Shown here: positions 8,047 to 15,850 of the stretch, one piece after another
How the letters are laid out: each line of letters starts with the position of its first letter
How positions within the stretch are numbered: the first letter of the stretch is position 1
Source: an uncultured Phocaeicola sp.
GTDB taxonomy: Bacteria > Bacteroidota > Bacteroidia > Bacteroidales > Bacteroidaceae
Reading direction: 5' to 3'
Assembly: GCA_944320815.1 (NCBI GenBank)
Contig: CALUIZ010000034.1
Location: forward strand, 1-33,175
DNA length: 33,175 nt
The notes under the pieces: model-generated
What the model saw: only the letters and a program-made list of their open reading frames with translations
Databases searched by the model: none
What the model was told of the DNA's origin: nothing
Position numbers and translations under genes: made by a program

Positions 8047-8802
8047 TCAAAAGTGAAATAAGTCATTCATACCCAGAAAACCTGTATGCGCGGCCGTATA
8101 TTCGGCAGCCAGTACGGCACCCAGCGCGAATCCCTTGCGGTTTTTCGCGTCGTGCGTAATGATGATTGAATCGGCTTCCGACTCGTAACGGATGGTATGA
8201 ATGCCCGGCACCTCCCCCTTACGCACGGCACTCACCGGCAGTTCGTCCGGCGCACACCGGTCGGTTCCCGTCACCGTGCCGTCGGGAGCAGTCAGCGTGC
8301 CCATCACCCACTTGCTCTTGCGGTCCAGATTCTCCAGAATGCCTTCGGCCAGCGTGATTGCCGTCCCGCTCGGCGCATCCAGCTTGTGGACGTGGTGTGT
8401 TTCCACCATCGAAACGTCGTAGTTCGGGAATTTGTTCATGATTCTGGCCAGATACTTGTTGACCGCCGAGAAGATGGCCACACCCAGACTGAAGTTGGAC
8501 GACCAGAACAGTGTCTTGCCTTCCTCCCTGCACAGACGACGCATCTCATCACCGTGTTCGCCCATCCATCCGGTACTCCCGGAAACTACCTTCACTCCCT
8601 GCCTGAAGGCTTCCATGCAGTTGCCGTATGCCACGGAAGGAGCTGTAAACTCTATCGCCACATCAGCCGAACGGAAGGCTTCCGACTCAAAATCCTGACG
8701 GTTGTCGATGTCAATCACACATACTATCTCATGTCCGCGGGAAAGCGCGATCTTCTCGATTTCTTTCCCCATCTTTCCATATCCGATCAATGCTATTTTC
8801 AT
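8047..8802 (-). CDS. dapB: 4-hydroxy-tetrahydrodipicolinate reductase
   Basis: DapB reduces 4-hydroxy-tetrahydrodipicolinate with NAD(P)H in the diaminopimelate/lysine pathway, supplying meso-DAP for peptidoglycan. The N-terminal nucleotide-binding GYGKMGKEI motif (residues 7-15), the central SSNFSLGVAIF strand-helix and the catalytic ETHHVHKLDAPSGTA segment are all present. The length (251) is typical of Bacteroidetes DapB. It heads a minus-strand operon followed at once by lepB, the degenerate S26 paralogue and WbqC. The start is at the first ATG, 24 bases from the -7 element at 8826-8833. Confidence 0.97.
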   Translation of the reverse strand: MKIALIGYGKMGKEIEKIALSRGHEIVCVIDIDNRQDFESEAFRSADVAIEFTAPSVAYGNCMEAFRQGVKVVSGSTGWMGEHGDEMRRLCREEGKTLFWSSNFSLGVAIFSAVNKYLARIMNKFPNYDVSMVETHHVHKLDAPSGTAITLAEGILENLDRKSKWVMGTLTAPDGTVTGTDRCAPDELPVSAVRKGEVPGIHTIRYESEADSIIITHDAKNRKGFALGAVLAAEYTAAHTGFLGMNDLFHF

Positions 8803-8825
8803 AATCCTCTAAACAATTTTACCCG

Positions 8826-8833
8826 CAAAGATA
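8826..8833 (-). promoter_or_regulatory. -7 element for the dapB-lepB operon
   Basis: On the minus strand this is TATCTTTG, an exact match to TAnnTTTG, 24 bases upstream of the dapB start. It lies in the 83-base divergent gap shared with the plus-strand DUF2851 gene. I find no good TTG at the -33 position. Confidence 0.55.
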
Positions 8834-8885
8834 GCGTTTTTCATTATTAATCATTACATTTACCGAACATTTACACCTCGTTAAC

Positions 8886-10166
8886 ATGGAACAACTTCTA
8901 CACTATGCATGGAAACACAAGCTTTTTCCGCTCAAGCCCCTGCACACCACACAAGGGGAAAGTCTCGAAATCATCAATCCGGGAGTGCCGAACCCGAACG
9001 CAGGGCCCGACTTCTCCAACGCCAGAATCAGGATGGGGGGAGTCGTGTGGGCAGGCGATGTGGAAATCCATCTGCGGGCTTCCGACTGGAAACGCCACGG
9101 ACATCATCTGGACAAGAACTACGACTCGGTCATCCTGCATGTGGCCTCTGAAATAGACACAGAGGTGAGGCGGTCTGACGGAGAACCTGTCCCGCAACTG
9201 GAACTCCACTGCCCCGGCTACCTGCTCGACAATTACCGCCGGCTGGCGGAGGCCGACCGGTATCCGGCCTGTCATCTCCTGATTCCCTCTCTTCCGCCAC
9301 TGCTCCTCCACGGATGGCTTTCGCGCCTGCAGACGGAACGCTTCGAAGAAAAGACGGCACGCATCATGCAGCTGCTGGAGCGTCACGGAAAGGACTGGGA
9401 GCATGCGTTTTTCATCACGCTGGCACGCGGGTTCGGATTCGGCACGAACAGTGACGCGTTTGAGTTCTGGGCCGGAACCATCCCGCTCCAGGCCGTCAAC
9501 AAGCACCGGGACAGCCTGTTCCAGATTGAGGCTTTCTTTTTCGGACAGGCGGGACTGCTCCAGGAGGTGCCGGCCGATGCCTACACGGAAAGGCTGATGA
9601 AAGAATATGCCTACCTGAGCCACAAATTCGGGCTGCAGCCTTCCTGCAACTGCCGCTGGAAGCTCCTGCGGACACGTCCCGGCAATTTTCCACACGTGCG
9701 GATTGCCCAACTGGCTTCATTCTACCACCGTTCGGAGGGACTGCTTTCGGTGCTGATGGAGACAGCGGACTTGAAGGGACTGCGCGACATTCTCCGGGGC
9801 GGGACCTCGGAATACTGGCTCACCCACTATGTGTTTGGTGAGGTCTCGCCGGCGCACCCGAAAACACTCAGCAACTCCAGTATCGACCTGCTTGTCATCA
9901 ATGCCGTCATTCCTTTCCTCTATGCCTACGGGAAATACAAGGGCGACAATGCGCTCCTGCAGCGCGCGGGCAACCTGCTGGAGGAGATGAGGCCGGAAAA
10001 CAACTACATCGTCCGCATCTGGAAGGAGTGCGGACTGGAGGCTTCCCATGCGGGTGACAGCCAGGCACTTGTCCAACTGAAAAGGAACTACTGCGACCTG
10101 AAGAAATGTCTCCACTGCCGCATCGGATATGAATACCTCAAGACACGTCCGGCCGCCGCACAATAA
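8886..10166 (+). CDS. DUF2851 family protein, function unknown
   Basis: A 426-residue soluble protein that matches the DUF2851 family of Bacteroidetes by its N-terminal features: HYAWKHKLFPLKPL, then GVPNPNAGPDFSNARI with a conserved Asp, then AGDVEIHLRASDWKRHGH and DKNYDSVILHV. Those blocks, with Asn, Asp, Glu and His clustered near residues 36-90, look like a nuclease-like metal site, but I know of no demonstrated activity. It has no signal peptide or membrane segment. It is divergent from dapB and is followed after 33 bases by a thioesterase and then dprA. Co-location with dprA would fit a nucleic-acid role, which is only a guess. Confidence 0.85.
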   Translation: MEQLLHYAWKHKLFPLKPLHTTQGESLEIINPGVPNPNAGPDFSNARIRMGGVVWAGDVEIHLRASDWKRHGHHLDKNYDSVILHVASEIDTEVRRSDGEPVPQLELHCPGYLLDNYRRLAEADRYPACHLLIPSLPPLLLHGWLSRLQTERFEEKTARIMQLLERHGKDWEHAFFITLARGFGFGTNSDAFEFWAGTIPLQAVNKHRDSLFQIEAFFFGQAGLLQEVPADAYTERLMKEYAYLSHKFGLQPSCNCRWKLLRTRPGNFPHVRIAQLASFYHRSEGLLSVLMETADLKGLRDILRGGTSEYWLTHYVFGEVSPAHPKTLSNSSIDLLVINAVIPFLYAYGKYKGDNALLQRAGNLLEEMRPENNYIVRIWKECGLEASHAGDSQALVQLKRNYCDLKKCLHCRIGYEYLKTRPAAAQ

Positions 10167-10173
10167 AAATCAT

Positions 10174-10181
10174 TACTTTTG
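10174..10181 (+). promoter_or_regulatory. -7 element before the thioesterase-dprA pair
   Basis: TACTTTTG matches TAnnTTTG and lies 18 bases before the ATG at 10200, in the 33-base gap after the DUF2851 stop. It would give a very short leader. No TTG -33 element is obvious, so it could also be chance in an AT-rich gap. Confidence 0.45.
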
Positions 10182-10199
10182 CATACAAAACGGAAAACA

Positions 10200-10607
10200 A
10201 TGGACAAATACATCTTTGAACTGAAAATGAAGGTACGCGACTATGAATGCGACCTGCAAGGCATCGTGAACAATGCCAACTACCAGCACTATATCGAACA
10301 TACGAGGCACGAGTTTCTCTGTTCCACGGGAATCAGCTTCGCCGAACTGCACCGGCAGGGTATCGACCCGGTGGTGGCGCGCCTGAACATGGCGTTCAAG
10401 ACTCCGCTCACCAGCCGCGATGAGTTCGTATCCAAGCTGTATGTCAAAAAGGAAGGCATCAAATATGTGTTCTGTCAGGACATATTCCGCCTTCCCGACA
10501 TGAAACCGGTCATCAAAGCGACGGTGGAGACTGTGTGTCTCATCCACGGGAAACTGGGCGAAAGTGAATTGTTGAACCAGGTGTTGAGCCCTTACCTGCA
10601 CGGATGA
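10200..10607 (+). CDS. Acyl-CoA thioesterase, hotdog fold (4HBT type)
   Basis: A 135-residue single-domain hotdog thioesterase. Residues 11-35 carry the 4HBT signature: a beta strand, then YECDLQGIVNNANYQHYIE, with Asp near position 16 as the likely catalytic carboxylate and the NNANY helix start following. Family members hydrolyse acyl-CoA or aryl-CoA thioesters in the cytosol, and the chain specificity cannot be read from sequence. I chose the ATG at 10200. A TTG seven codons upstream (10179) would fall inside the -7 promoter element. The stop overlaps the dprA start by four bases (ATGA), so the two are translationally coupled. Confidence 0.88.
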   Translation: MDKYIFELKMKVRDYECDLQGIVNNANYQHYIEHTRHEFLCSTGISFAELHRQGIDPVVARLNMAFKTPLTSRDEFVSKLYVKKEGIKYVFCQDIFRLPDMKPVIKATVETVCLIHGKLGESELLNQVLSPYLHG

Positions 10608-11719
10608 AAGACGAAGAACTTCTCTACACGCTCGTGCTGACCCGCACGCCCGGACTGGGACCGGTGGGAGCGCGCAACCTGCTCAGTGTGGCGGGAAGCG
10701 CGACCGAGGCCGTACTCCATGCCGGAGAACTGACGGGCGAAATTCACGGCCTTTCCACCAAACTGGCGGAAGCGTGGAGCCGGCCCGACATTCTCCGCCT
10801 CTGTGAAGCGGAACTGCAGTTTGCCGAGAAAAACGGAATAAGGTGCCTCATCTTTTCCGACGAGGCATACCCGTCGCGTCTGCGTGAATGCCCTGATGCC
10901 CCAATCGCACTTTTCTACAAAGGAAACGCCAATCTGAATGAACTGCGTGTCATCAGCATGGTGGGCACACGGAATGCCACGGACTACGGGAAAAGGCTCT
11001 GCGCCGACTTTCTCCGCGACCTGAAGAAACTGGTGCCCGACGCGCTCATCGTCAGCGGACTGGCATACGGTGTCGATATCCATGCGCATCGTGCTGCTCT
11101 CGACAACGGGCTTCCTACCGTGGGAGTATTGGCACACGGACTGGACCGTATCTATCCCGCCGTCCACCGGAGCACAGCCGTCGAAATGCTTTCGCACGGG
11201 GGACTGCTCACGGAGTTTCCGAGCGGGACAAACCCCGACCGACAGAACTTCGTGAAGCGCAACCGCATCGTGGCAGGGGTCAGCGACGCGACTATCGTCG
11301 TAGAATCGGCACTGAAAGGTGGGTCGCTCATCACGGCGGACATCGCTGGAAGCTACCACCGCGACTGCTTCGCTGTTCCGGGGCGTGTAGGCGACATGTA
11401 TTCTGCCGGCTGCAACGAACTGATCCGACAGAACAAGGCCATGCTCGTACAGAATGCGGAAGAATTCGTGAAGGCCATGTGCTGGGACGTGGACAACAAG
11501 GTGCCGAAAGCCATCCAACGCCAGCTCTTCCCCGACCTTTCACCGGAGGAGGAACAGATTGTGAGTCTGCTCCGGAAACAACCGGAAGGACAGCAGGTCA
11601 ACACACTGGTAGTGGAAAGTAACATCGCCGTTAACCGGCTGACGGGTATTCTGTTCGAACTTGAGATGAAAGGAGTGATACGTGCGTTGGCGGGAGGAAT
11701 GTACAGGCTGATTCCTTAA
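10604..11719 (+). CDS. dprA: DNA-processing protein DprA
   Basis: DprA (Smf) binds incoming single-stranded DNA and loads RecA during natural transformation. It is also kept in many non-competent bacteria. The protein (371 aa) has an N-terminal helix-hairpin-helix-like region (residues 1-60, TRTPGLGPVGARNLL), then the Rossmann-like core: MVGTRNATDYG, IVSGLAYGVDIHAHRAAL, GVLAHGLDRIYP, FVKRNRIVAGVSDATIVVES and KGGSLITADIA. It ends with a C-terminal winged-helix (DML1-like) domain from about residue 305. All hallmark glycines and the KRNR motif are present, so it should be functional. It is the last gene of the DUF2851-thioesterase-dprA group. Confidence 0.97.
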   Translation: MKDEELLYTLVLTRTPGLGPVGARNLLSVAGSATEAVLHAGELTGEIHGLSTKLAEAWSRPDILRLCEAELQFAEKNGIRCLIFSDEAYPSRLRECPDAPIALFYKGNANLNELRVISMVGTRNATDYGKRLCADFLRDLKKLVPDALIVSGLAYGVDIHAHRAALDNGLPTVGVLAHGLDRIYPAVHRSTAVEMLSHGGLLTEFPSGTNPDRQNFVKRNRIVAGVSDATIVVESALKGGSLITADIAGSYHRDCFAVPGRVGDMYSAGCNELIRQNKAMLVQNAEEFVKAMCWDVDNKVPKAIQRQLFPDLSPEEEQIVSLLRKQPEGQQVNTLVVESNIAVNRLTGILFELEMKGVIRALAGGMYRLIP

Positions 11720-11760
11720 ATGAATGTCTACAATCTGCCTTGCTGCATCAAATATTCTTT

Positions 11761-11891
11761 AATGAATGTCCGCATTCCCCAGATTACTTGTAGGGGCGTA
11801 TCGCATACGCCCGAAAACATCCACGTGGATAAGCGGGTGCATTCGGGCGTATGTGATACGCCCCTACATTGGCTCTTTGAGGACATTCATT
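11761..11891. repeat. Long palindromic intergenic element (REP/MITE-like)
   Basis: Two 27-base arms, 11789-11815 and 11842-11868, are inverted copies with a single mismatch, and a 26-base spacer lies between them. Each arm contains the core GTAGGGGCGTAT. Further out, 11761-11771 (AATGAATGTCC) and 11881-11891 (its exact complement) form a second inverted pair, so the whole unit folds as a long cruciform or RNA hairpin. The AATGAATGTC motif also occurs at 11719-11728 as a direct repeat. The spacer includes the palindrome CCACGTGG. It fills the gap between dprA and the convergent fimbrillin-like gene. I read it as a non-coding, possibly mobile repeat. I recall similar GGGGCGTAT palindromes in several bacterial genomes, but have not searched. 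Confidence 0.75.
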
Positions 11892-11913
11892 TATTCTTTT
11901 GAACACAAAGTCA

Positions 11914-11969
11914 CAAAAAAAAGTCTGCCTCCTCGCACGGGCTTCACGCGGATGCGAAGGGCAGACTTT
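11914..11969 (-). terminator. Intrinsic terminator of the fimbrillin-like operon
   Basis: Arms at 11920-11929 and 11960-11969 (AAAGTCTGCC and its complement) pair perfectly. The stem extends inward with TCGCA/TGCGA, and on the minus strand it is followed by eight T residues. It lies 41 bases beyond the stop of the 12011-13675 gene. Confidence 0.85.
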
Positions 11970-12010
11970 ACTATAAATGAAAATAAAGATTGTAAGTGTG
12001 TTCTGAATTA

Positions 12011-13675
12011 TCAAGGAATTTGCTGTACTTCACCCCATGTTCCGGTCACTTCCAGCGTATTTATGCCAAGGGCATTGACATTAATGGGAAGAGTTATCTC
12101 AATAGGAATATTTGTCAATCCATTCACCAAGTGTTCAAGCAATGTATCAAGCCTGATAATCGTCAGCAAACCATGCAAAACATGTCCAACTGTATCCAAC
12201 ACTAAAAGATCACCCAAAGGTCCTAATAAATCCAACAAACCGCCACTCGGCTTTTCTTCACTCGATTGTACTCCTTCTATAATACCCATCAACACATCGT
12301 TCAAATTCAAAACATCACCAATTACTACAGTCGCTGTCAGATTTTCACTGCCTTCGCCTTCCGTATAGACACTTTCATCCACATTCAATGTGGCAAGTCC
12401 GTAAACCGACCTGTACTTATAATTAGGGCCGAAGCCATAAGTAAGCCCTTCTTTGTTTGTATCAATAATTGAACCGTCAAGAATCCATTCACTCTCTACA
12501 AGATGGTCCAGCACCAGTCCTCCGACAAGACTTTTTTTCAGTATGTCAACACGACCAATAGTCCATGCATTCTCAGAATCAGCCAGTCCGGTAACGTCTA
12601 TATAACGGAAATTGCCGTCTTCCTTCAAGTCATATTTATATTGTGTCCCTTCCGGATAGAAACTTGCCACTTTTCCGTCAAGATTCAGTGCATTGGGAAC
12701 ATGCGTAAAAGTGACCACTGCGCCATGTTCTGCAATAGCCCACGGGTTGGTAAGTTCCTGCAATAAGGCACCCTTATTATTCATCTTCAACGTATTATCC
12801 AACAAAGGGGCAAGAGCATCCACAACAAAAGGCCGCAATGCCTCCGACAATCCTTTGGTAAGAGGCTCCAGCAAAATCTCCTCAAGGGCAGGGACCACTC
12901 CCTGATTAATCCCCGGAAGCACCAACAAATTATCAAAAACATGTTTGAGTGCATCTCCTACCTGACCGCCTATCAGGTCTGTCACCGGGTCCTCGCCGCC
13001 CAGATGATCCAACACATTCTCCAACAGAAGAGTCAGAATCTGTCCGTTGTCCGAAGCTACGGTTTCTCTCCAAAGCTGCACTTTGCAAACCACACGTTCC
13101 AGCCATACCTGCGCCGTAGGACTTCCGGTACTTACTTCCACCGCATCCATGTAGAACATGTTGTTGTCACCGAAAGGAATGTCGGGCATATTAAGACGAA
13201 CCTGATCCCAACTGCCTTCCTTGTCATAGGCCAGCAGCTCATTGCATTCTGCACCGAAAAGTTTCGGATTCGTATTCGCCACGAAAGCCACTTTATAGTT
13301 ACCGCCCGGCAATTCCACCTGTATCTTGTCTGTATAAGGCCATTTGATGTTCTCGTTCGCAGTCTCGTTGACGTTTTCATCAAATCCAAAGAGGTCTCCT
13401 TCCGTGAAATAAAGATAATCGCCGTTCTCGTTTTCCTTATAAATAAGGTATTTCAACGACTGGACTGCAGTACTTGTCGTTTGCACAGCCGCGCGCGACA
13501 TCGGCTCGTACATGTTGGGTACAAAAGTGGCAGTAAACGTACCACCTTCATTTACCAAAGTGTTCTTGTCGCTGCTTTCCTCCATCAGCAGGTCATCCTG
13601 CGAGCAGCCTGAAAGCATCATGACTCCAGCGGTCAACAAAGCCGCAAAGCCTATATTGAAACATGTCTTTTTCAT
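12011..13675 (-). CDS. Fimbrillin-like lipoprotein with leucine-rich helical insertions
   Basis: A 554-residue lipoprotein with a signal peptide and the lipobox LSGC (Cys24). It resembles Bacteroidales fimbrillin (FimB/Mfa2-like) proteins. After a Ser-Arg-Ala site (about residue 61), beta-rich sequence begins with PGGNYKVAFVANTN and continues through VWLERVVCKVQL, ending in NTLEVTGTWGEV. Two insertions are unusual. Residues about 208-311 and 454-521 are rich in Leu, Gly and Asp and look like amphipathic helices (for example GGLLDLLGPLGDLLVLDTV). Such helices are not typical of the beta-sandwich fimbrillin fold. I chose the ATG at 13675, which gives a typical MKK signal peptide; an ATG four codons upstream (13687) is possible. 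It is the last gene of the operon, followed by a strong terminator. Family assignment is moderate, and the function as a surface or pilus component is inferred. Confidence 0.75.
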   Translation of the reverse strand: MKKTCFNIGFAALLTAGVMMLSGCSQDDLLMEESSDKNTLVNEGGTFTATFVPNMYEPMSRAAVQTTSTAVQSLKYLIYKENENGDYLYFTEGDLFGFDENVNETANENIKWPYTDKIQVELPGGNYKVAFVANTNPKLFGAECNELLAYDKEGSWDQVRLNMPDIPFGDNNMFYMDAVEVSTGSPTAQVWLERVVCKVQLWRETVASDNGQILTLLLENVLDHLGGEDPVTDLIGGQVGDALKHVFDNLLVLPGINQGVVPALEEILLEPLTKGLSEALRPFVVDALAPLLDNTLKMNNKGALLQELTNPWAIAEHGAVVTFTHVPNALNLDGKVASFYPEGTQYKYDLKEDGNFRYIDVTGLADSENAWTIGRVDILKKSLVGGLVLDHLVESEWILDGSIIDTNKEGLTYGFGPNYKYRSVYGLATLNVDESVYTEGEGSENLTATVVIGDVLNLNDVLMGIIEGVQSSEEKPSGGLLDLLGPLGDLLVLDTVGHVLHGLLTIIRLDTLLEHLVNGLTNIPIEITLPINVNALGINTLEVTGTWGEVQQIP

Positions 13676-13708
13676 CGTTTGAATCATTTTTCAGTTGTTC
13701 ATAGCTAT

Positions 13709-14839
13709 TTACTGTCTTAGGCCATCCCACTCATCATCTTCCAGTTGGATATTAAAGTTAAAGCCCGTTGCACTCAAGGAGACATTGGTTCTCATGTTCG
13801 GGAAAATCTTTACCCCGGCATCAGTGCCAAAACTGTTCTCATAATAAGTATGGCCGGCATCATCATGCATCCGGATTGTGCAGGTGATTCCCTCGTACTG
13901 AGGCAAGCTGTGAATTGTCAGAGACTGATCTCCCGATGCCAGATTCAAATCAAATGTCTTTTCAAGTGTCTGGACATCATCTTCCTCTTCATCTGTCTTG
14001 CACTGTGTATAGAAAGTTTTATCTCCGGCCGAGATTTCCTTTTCAGCCAGATACATCTGCTTATACACATTGCCGACAGTAATCGTAGCTTTGGTAGCCT
14101 TCACGCGGTCTCCTTCCGACAAAGTGTTCTGCGCCACATTAAGAGAAAACTCCCCATCCTGATGATAAAGTTTCACCCATACATCATTTATGTCCGATGT
14201 AAAAGCGATGTCGTCATAATTGTCTGCATCATTGTTAAGGATTTCCACCACATCTCTGTAGACGGCATTGTCTGCATTCTCTTCGGCATACCAGTAGAAC
14301 TGATTGGTCAAAGCCTCATCATATGAGAAATCGTATCCTACTAGAAGGCCCTTAGATGGTTCCGGAAGTACAGAACTTCCCTTCGGTGCTGCCAAGAATA
14401 CCACTTTGTATTGATATTTAGTTTCTGTACCTGAACCGAGCCACACATTACTATTATAAGATTTCAATGTAATAATGAAATCCTCGTTTATCACTTCCAT
14501 TGGATTTGCTTGATTTTCATCAAGTTCATCCGCGAAATCAAAAGAAGACCATTCTTTATCCCATTTTCCCAAAATTCCTAGACCATGTTTTTTCTCTTTT
14601 TTAGAATCAAAAATATAAGCCTTCACATCAAAGCGTTCAAAATCAACTCCCGTAAGAGCGCGCGACAAGTCTTCACCCTGCAGATGGAAAGTTACAGGAA
14701 CAACCGTACTCACCACTGCACCCTCTTCCGCAGAAGAATCTGTCTGTCCAACCAAATCTTCTTTTCCGCATCCGCTCAATACAAAAAGCAATGCGGCCAT
14801 GCACATGCCCCCCAGCATGTTTATCCATTTCTTTGTCAT
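13709..14839 (-). CDS. Fimbrillin-like (FimB/Mfa2-type) lipoprotein
   Basis: A 376-residue secreted lipoprotein with the lipobox LSGC (Cys24). Features of the Bacteroidales fimbrillin family are visible: a Leu-Ser-Arg-Ala site at about residue 60, where fimbrillins are often cleaved at Arg, VTFHLQG and FDVKAYIF strands before and after it, YQYKVVFLAAP, and a C-terminal NMRTNVSLSATGFNF strand. It ends with a short acidic tail. The ATG at 14839 is chosen; a TTG three codons upstream is less likely. It follows the 57-residue peptide gene by 36 bases and precedes the larger fimbrillin-like gene by about 33. I see no typical anchor or tip subunit in the operon. The role in a surface pilus is inferred from family. 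Confidence 0.75.
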   Translation of the reverse strand: MTKKWINMLGGMCMAALLFVLSGCGKEDLVGQTDSSAEEGAVVSTVVPVTFHLQGEDLSRALTGVDFERFDVKAYIFDSKKEKKHGLGILGKWDKEWSSFDFADELDENQANPMEVINEDFIITLKSYNSNVWLGSGTETKYQYKVVFLAAPKGSSVLPEPSKGLLVGYDFSYDEALTNQFYWYAEENADNAVYRDVVEILNNDADNYDDIAFTSDINDVWVKLYHQDGEFSLNVAQNTLSEGDRVKATKATITVGNVYKQMYLAEKEISAGDKTFYTQCKTDEEEDDVQTLEKTFDLNLASGDQSLTIHSLPQYEGITCTIRMHDDAGHTYYENSFGTDAGVKIFPNMRTNVSLSATGFNFNIQLEDDEWDGLRQ

Positions 14840-14875
14840 AGCTTGCAATAGATTAGCGTTGTTTTTAAAATGTTG

Positions 14876-15049
14876 TCAGAAACTTCTTTCACTCTCCGAA
14901 TTAAAGCCTCCGCTCCGTGCGCCGAACGGATTATAATCCACATCCCCACCGCTATAATCTTCATCTATGCTTACCGATGCACACATCACATTTTCCGCAT
15001 CTAAAGTCACAATCTCAACTTTAGGAGTTTCATAGTTTTCCTTTTTCAT
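14876..15049 (-). CDS. 57-residue peptide at the head of the fimbrillin-like operon, function unknown
   Basis: A complete small open reading frame of 58 codons on the minus strand, too short for many gene finders. The peptide starts MKKENYETPKVEIVTLDAEN, then VMCASVSIDEDYSGGDVDYN, and ends in PFGARSGGFN plus a short Ser/Glu/Arg tail. The N-terminus is basic-then-amphipathic with no clear signal peptide. The MKKxxYxxPxxE start and the ASxS segment resemble short peptides I recall as common in Bacteroidales, often beside surface-protein genes, but I cannot name a function. It has a single cysteine (Cys23). A promoter lies upstream (15094-15127) and the first lipoprotein gene starts 36 bases downstream, so it is probably co-transcribed. 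Confidence 0.7.
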   Translation of the reverse strand: MKKENYETPKVEIVTLDAENVMCASVSIDEDYSGGDVDYNPFGARSGGFNSESERSF

Positions 15050-15093
15050 GATTCTTTTTTTTATCTATTTTGTTCGTTTTTCACATTGCGGCG

Positions 15094-15127
15094 CAAATGT
15101 AATAAATAATATTGGGATTGGATACAA
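15094..15127 (-). promoter_or_regulatory. Promoter of the fimbrillin-like operon
   Basis: On the minus strand TACATTTG (15101-15094) matches the -7 consensus, and TTG at 15127-15125 is a -33 candidate, with 23 bases between, the wide end of the usual range. Transcription would begin near 15087, leaving about 38 bases of leader before the 57-residue peptide gene at 15049. Confidence 0.55.
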
Positions 15128-15291
15128 TGACGTGTAATTTTAACACATTAATTTTGTGCCACTTGCGTGTCGTGCACCCGGAAAACGAGAAATAAATGTC
15201 GGAAACACTCTCCCCTCACCGGAGAGTTACGGGATTATACCTTATTTATTTATAGAAACATAAAAAACGACTCGCCCAAAAGGGCATGCAT

Positions 15292-15324
15292 AAAAAAAGT
15301 CCCCAAGAGCAAGCTCTCAGGGAC
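15292..15324 (-). terminator. Terminator after tRNA-Gln
   Basis: On the minus strand GTCCC, TGAGAGC, a short loop and complementary GCTCTTGGGGAC form a stem, followed by seven T residues. It starts 7 bases after the tRNA 3' end, in the right orientation to end the tRNA transcript. Confidence 0.8.
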
Positions 15325-15330
15325 GCGACG

Positions 15331-15401
15331 TTGGACTACCAGGATTCGAACCTGGACAAACAGAACCAAAACCTGTTGTGCTACCATTACACCATAGTCC
15401 A
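15331..15401 (-). tRNA. tRNA-Gln (anticodon UUG)
   Basis: The 71-base gene folds as a complete cloverleaf on the minus strand. The acceptor TGGACTA pairs with TAGTCCA and the discriminator is A. T8 and A14 are in place, and a four-pair D stem closes GTGT/GCAC. The anticodon stem ACAGG/TCTGT carries a seven-base loop with TTG, so it reads CAA (and CAG by wobble) as glutamine. The T arm is CCAGG-TTCGAAT-CCTGG. The 3' CCA is not encoded, which is usual in Bacteroidetes. It has its own promoter and terminator and no tRNA neighbours. Confidence 0.96.
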
Positions 15402-15431
15402 AACTTCATGTGTTTTCCTCGGAAAACGCTG

Positions 15432-15463
15432 CAAAGATAAATCTTTTTCCGGATATGTGCCAA
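15432..15463 (-). promoter_or_regulatory. Promoter of tRNA-Gln
   Basis: On the minus strand TATCTTTG (15439-15432) matches TAnnTTTG and a TTG lies at 15463-15461, spaced by 21 bases. Transcription would start near 15425, about 24 bases before the mature tRNA 5' end at 15401. Confidence 0.65.
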
Positions 15464-15850
15464 ATAAATCCTCATTTTTTTCAAACCCTCCACACGGCCC
15501 CGAAACATCGGCTTGTCCGCAACCGGATAAACGTCTGTTCTGCGCAAAACAGGCTGATATCAAGTTTCAAATAAGCAGCTATCCCAAAAGTGTACGATGG
15601 ACAGGCAAATCATTCATCCGGCACAACTATTCCAGCATCTGTAAATCTTATTATTAAAACATGTATTTTCCGCACTACGACAAAATTATTTACAAAAATC
15701 ATCTGTCATACAATAAATCCTTGTAACTTTAGTCTCTGGGAGCATAGTGAAAATCGGTCAGATATGGCAGTCCAGTACTCTAAATTCAACACCTTTATTG
15801 CTATGTTCCTGTCATTCAGGAAAATAATTATATTTAAAAAGACAGACGAA
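15464..15850. other. Intergenic region between tRNA-Gln and the tricorn protease gene
   Basis: About 390 bases without a convincing gene. The tricorn frame stays open upstream to about 15590, but that part has no signal-peptide or domain character. A degenerate -7 element (TAACTTTA at 15724-15731) is a weak promoter candidate for the protease. I see no tRNA, repeat or small open reading frame worth calling. Confidence 0.5.

Noticed and set aside
11720..11902. Plus-strand 60-codon frame after dprA
   Set aside because: Its sequence is the inverted repeat itself; the apparent protein follows from the palindrome.
15149..15156. Plus-strand TAATTTTG near 15.15 kb
   Set aside because: It matches the -7 consensus but no gene follows on the plus strand, and the region is AT-rich.
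15207..15227. Short 7-bp hairpin (ACTCTCC ... GGAGAGT)
   Set aside because: Too short and without a T-run to be called a terminator. It lies between the tRNA terminator and the fimbrillin promoter with no clear role.
15167..15397. Plus-strand 76-codon open frame upstream of and across the tRNA
   Set aside because: It covers a terminator hairpin and the tRNA antisense, with no domain or signal features.
15317..15547. Minus-strand 76-codon open frame across tRNA-Gln
   Set aside because: It reads through the complete tRNA-Gln gene and gives the typical spurious NGSTTGFGSVCPGSNPGSPT type of translation seen when a tRNA is translated.
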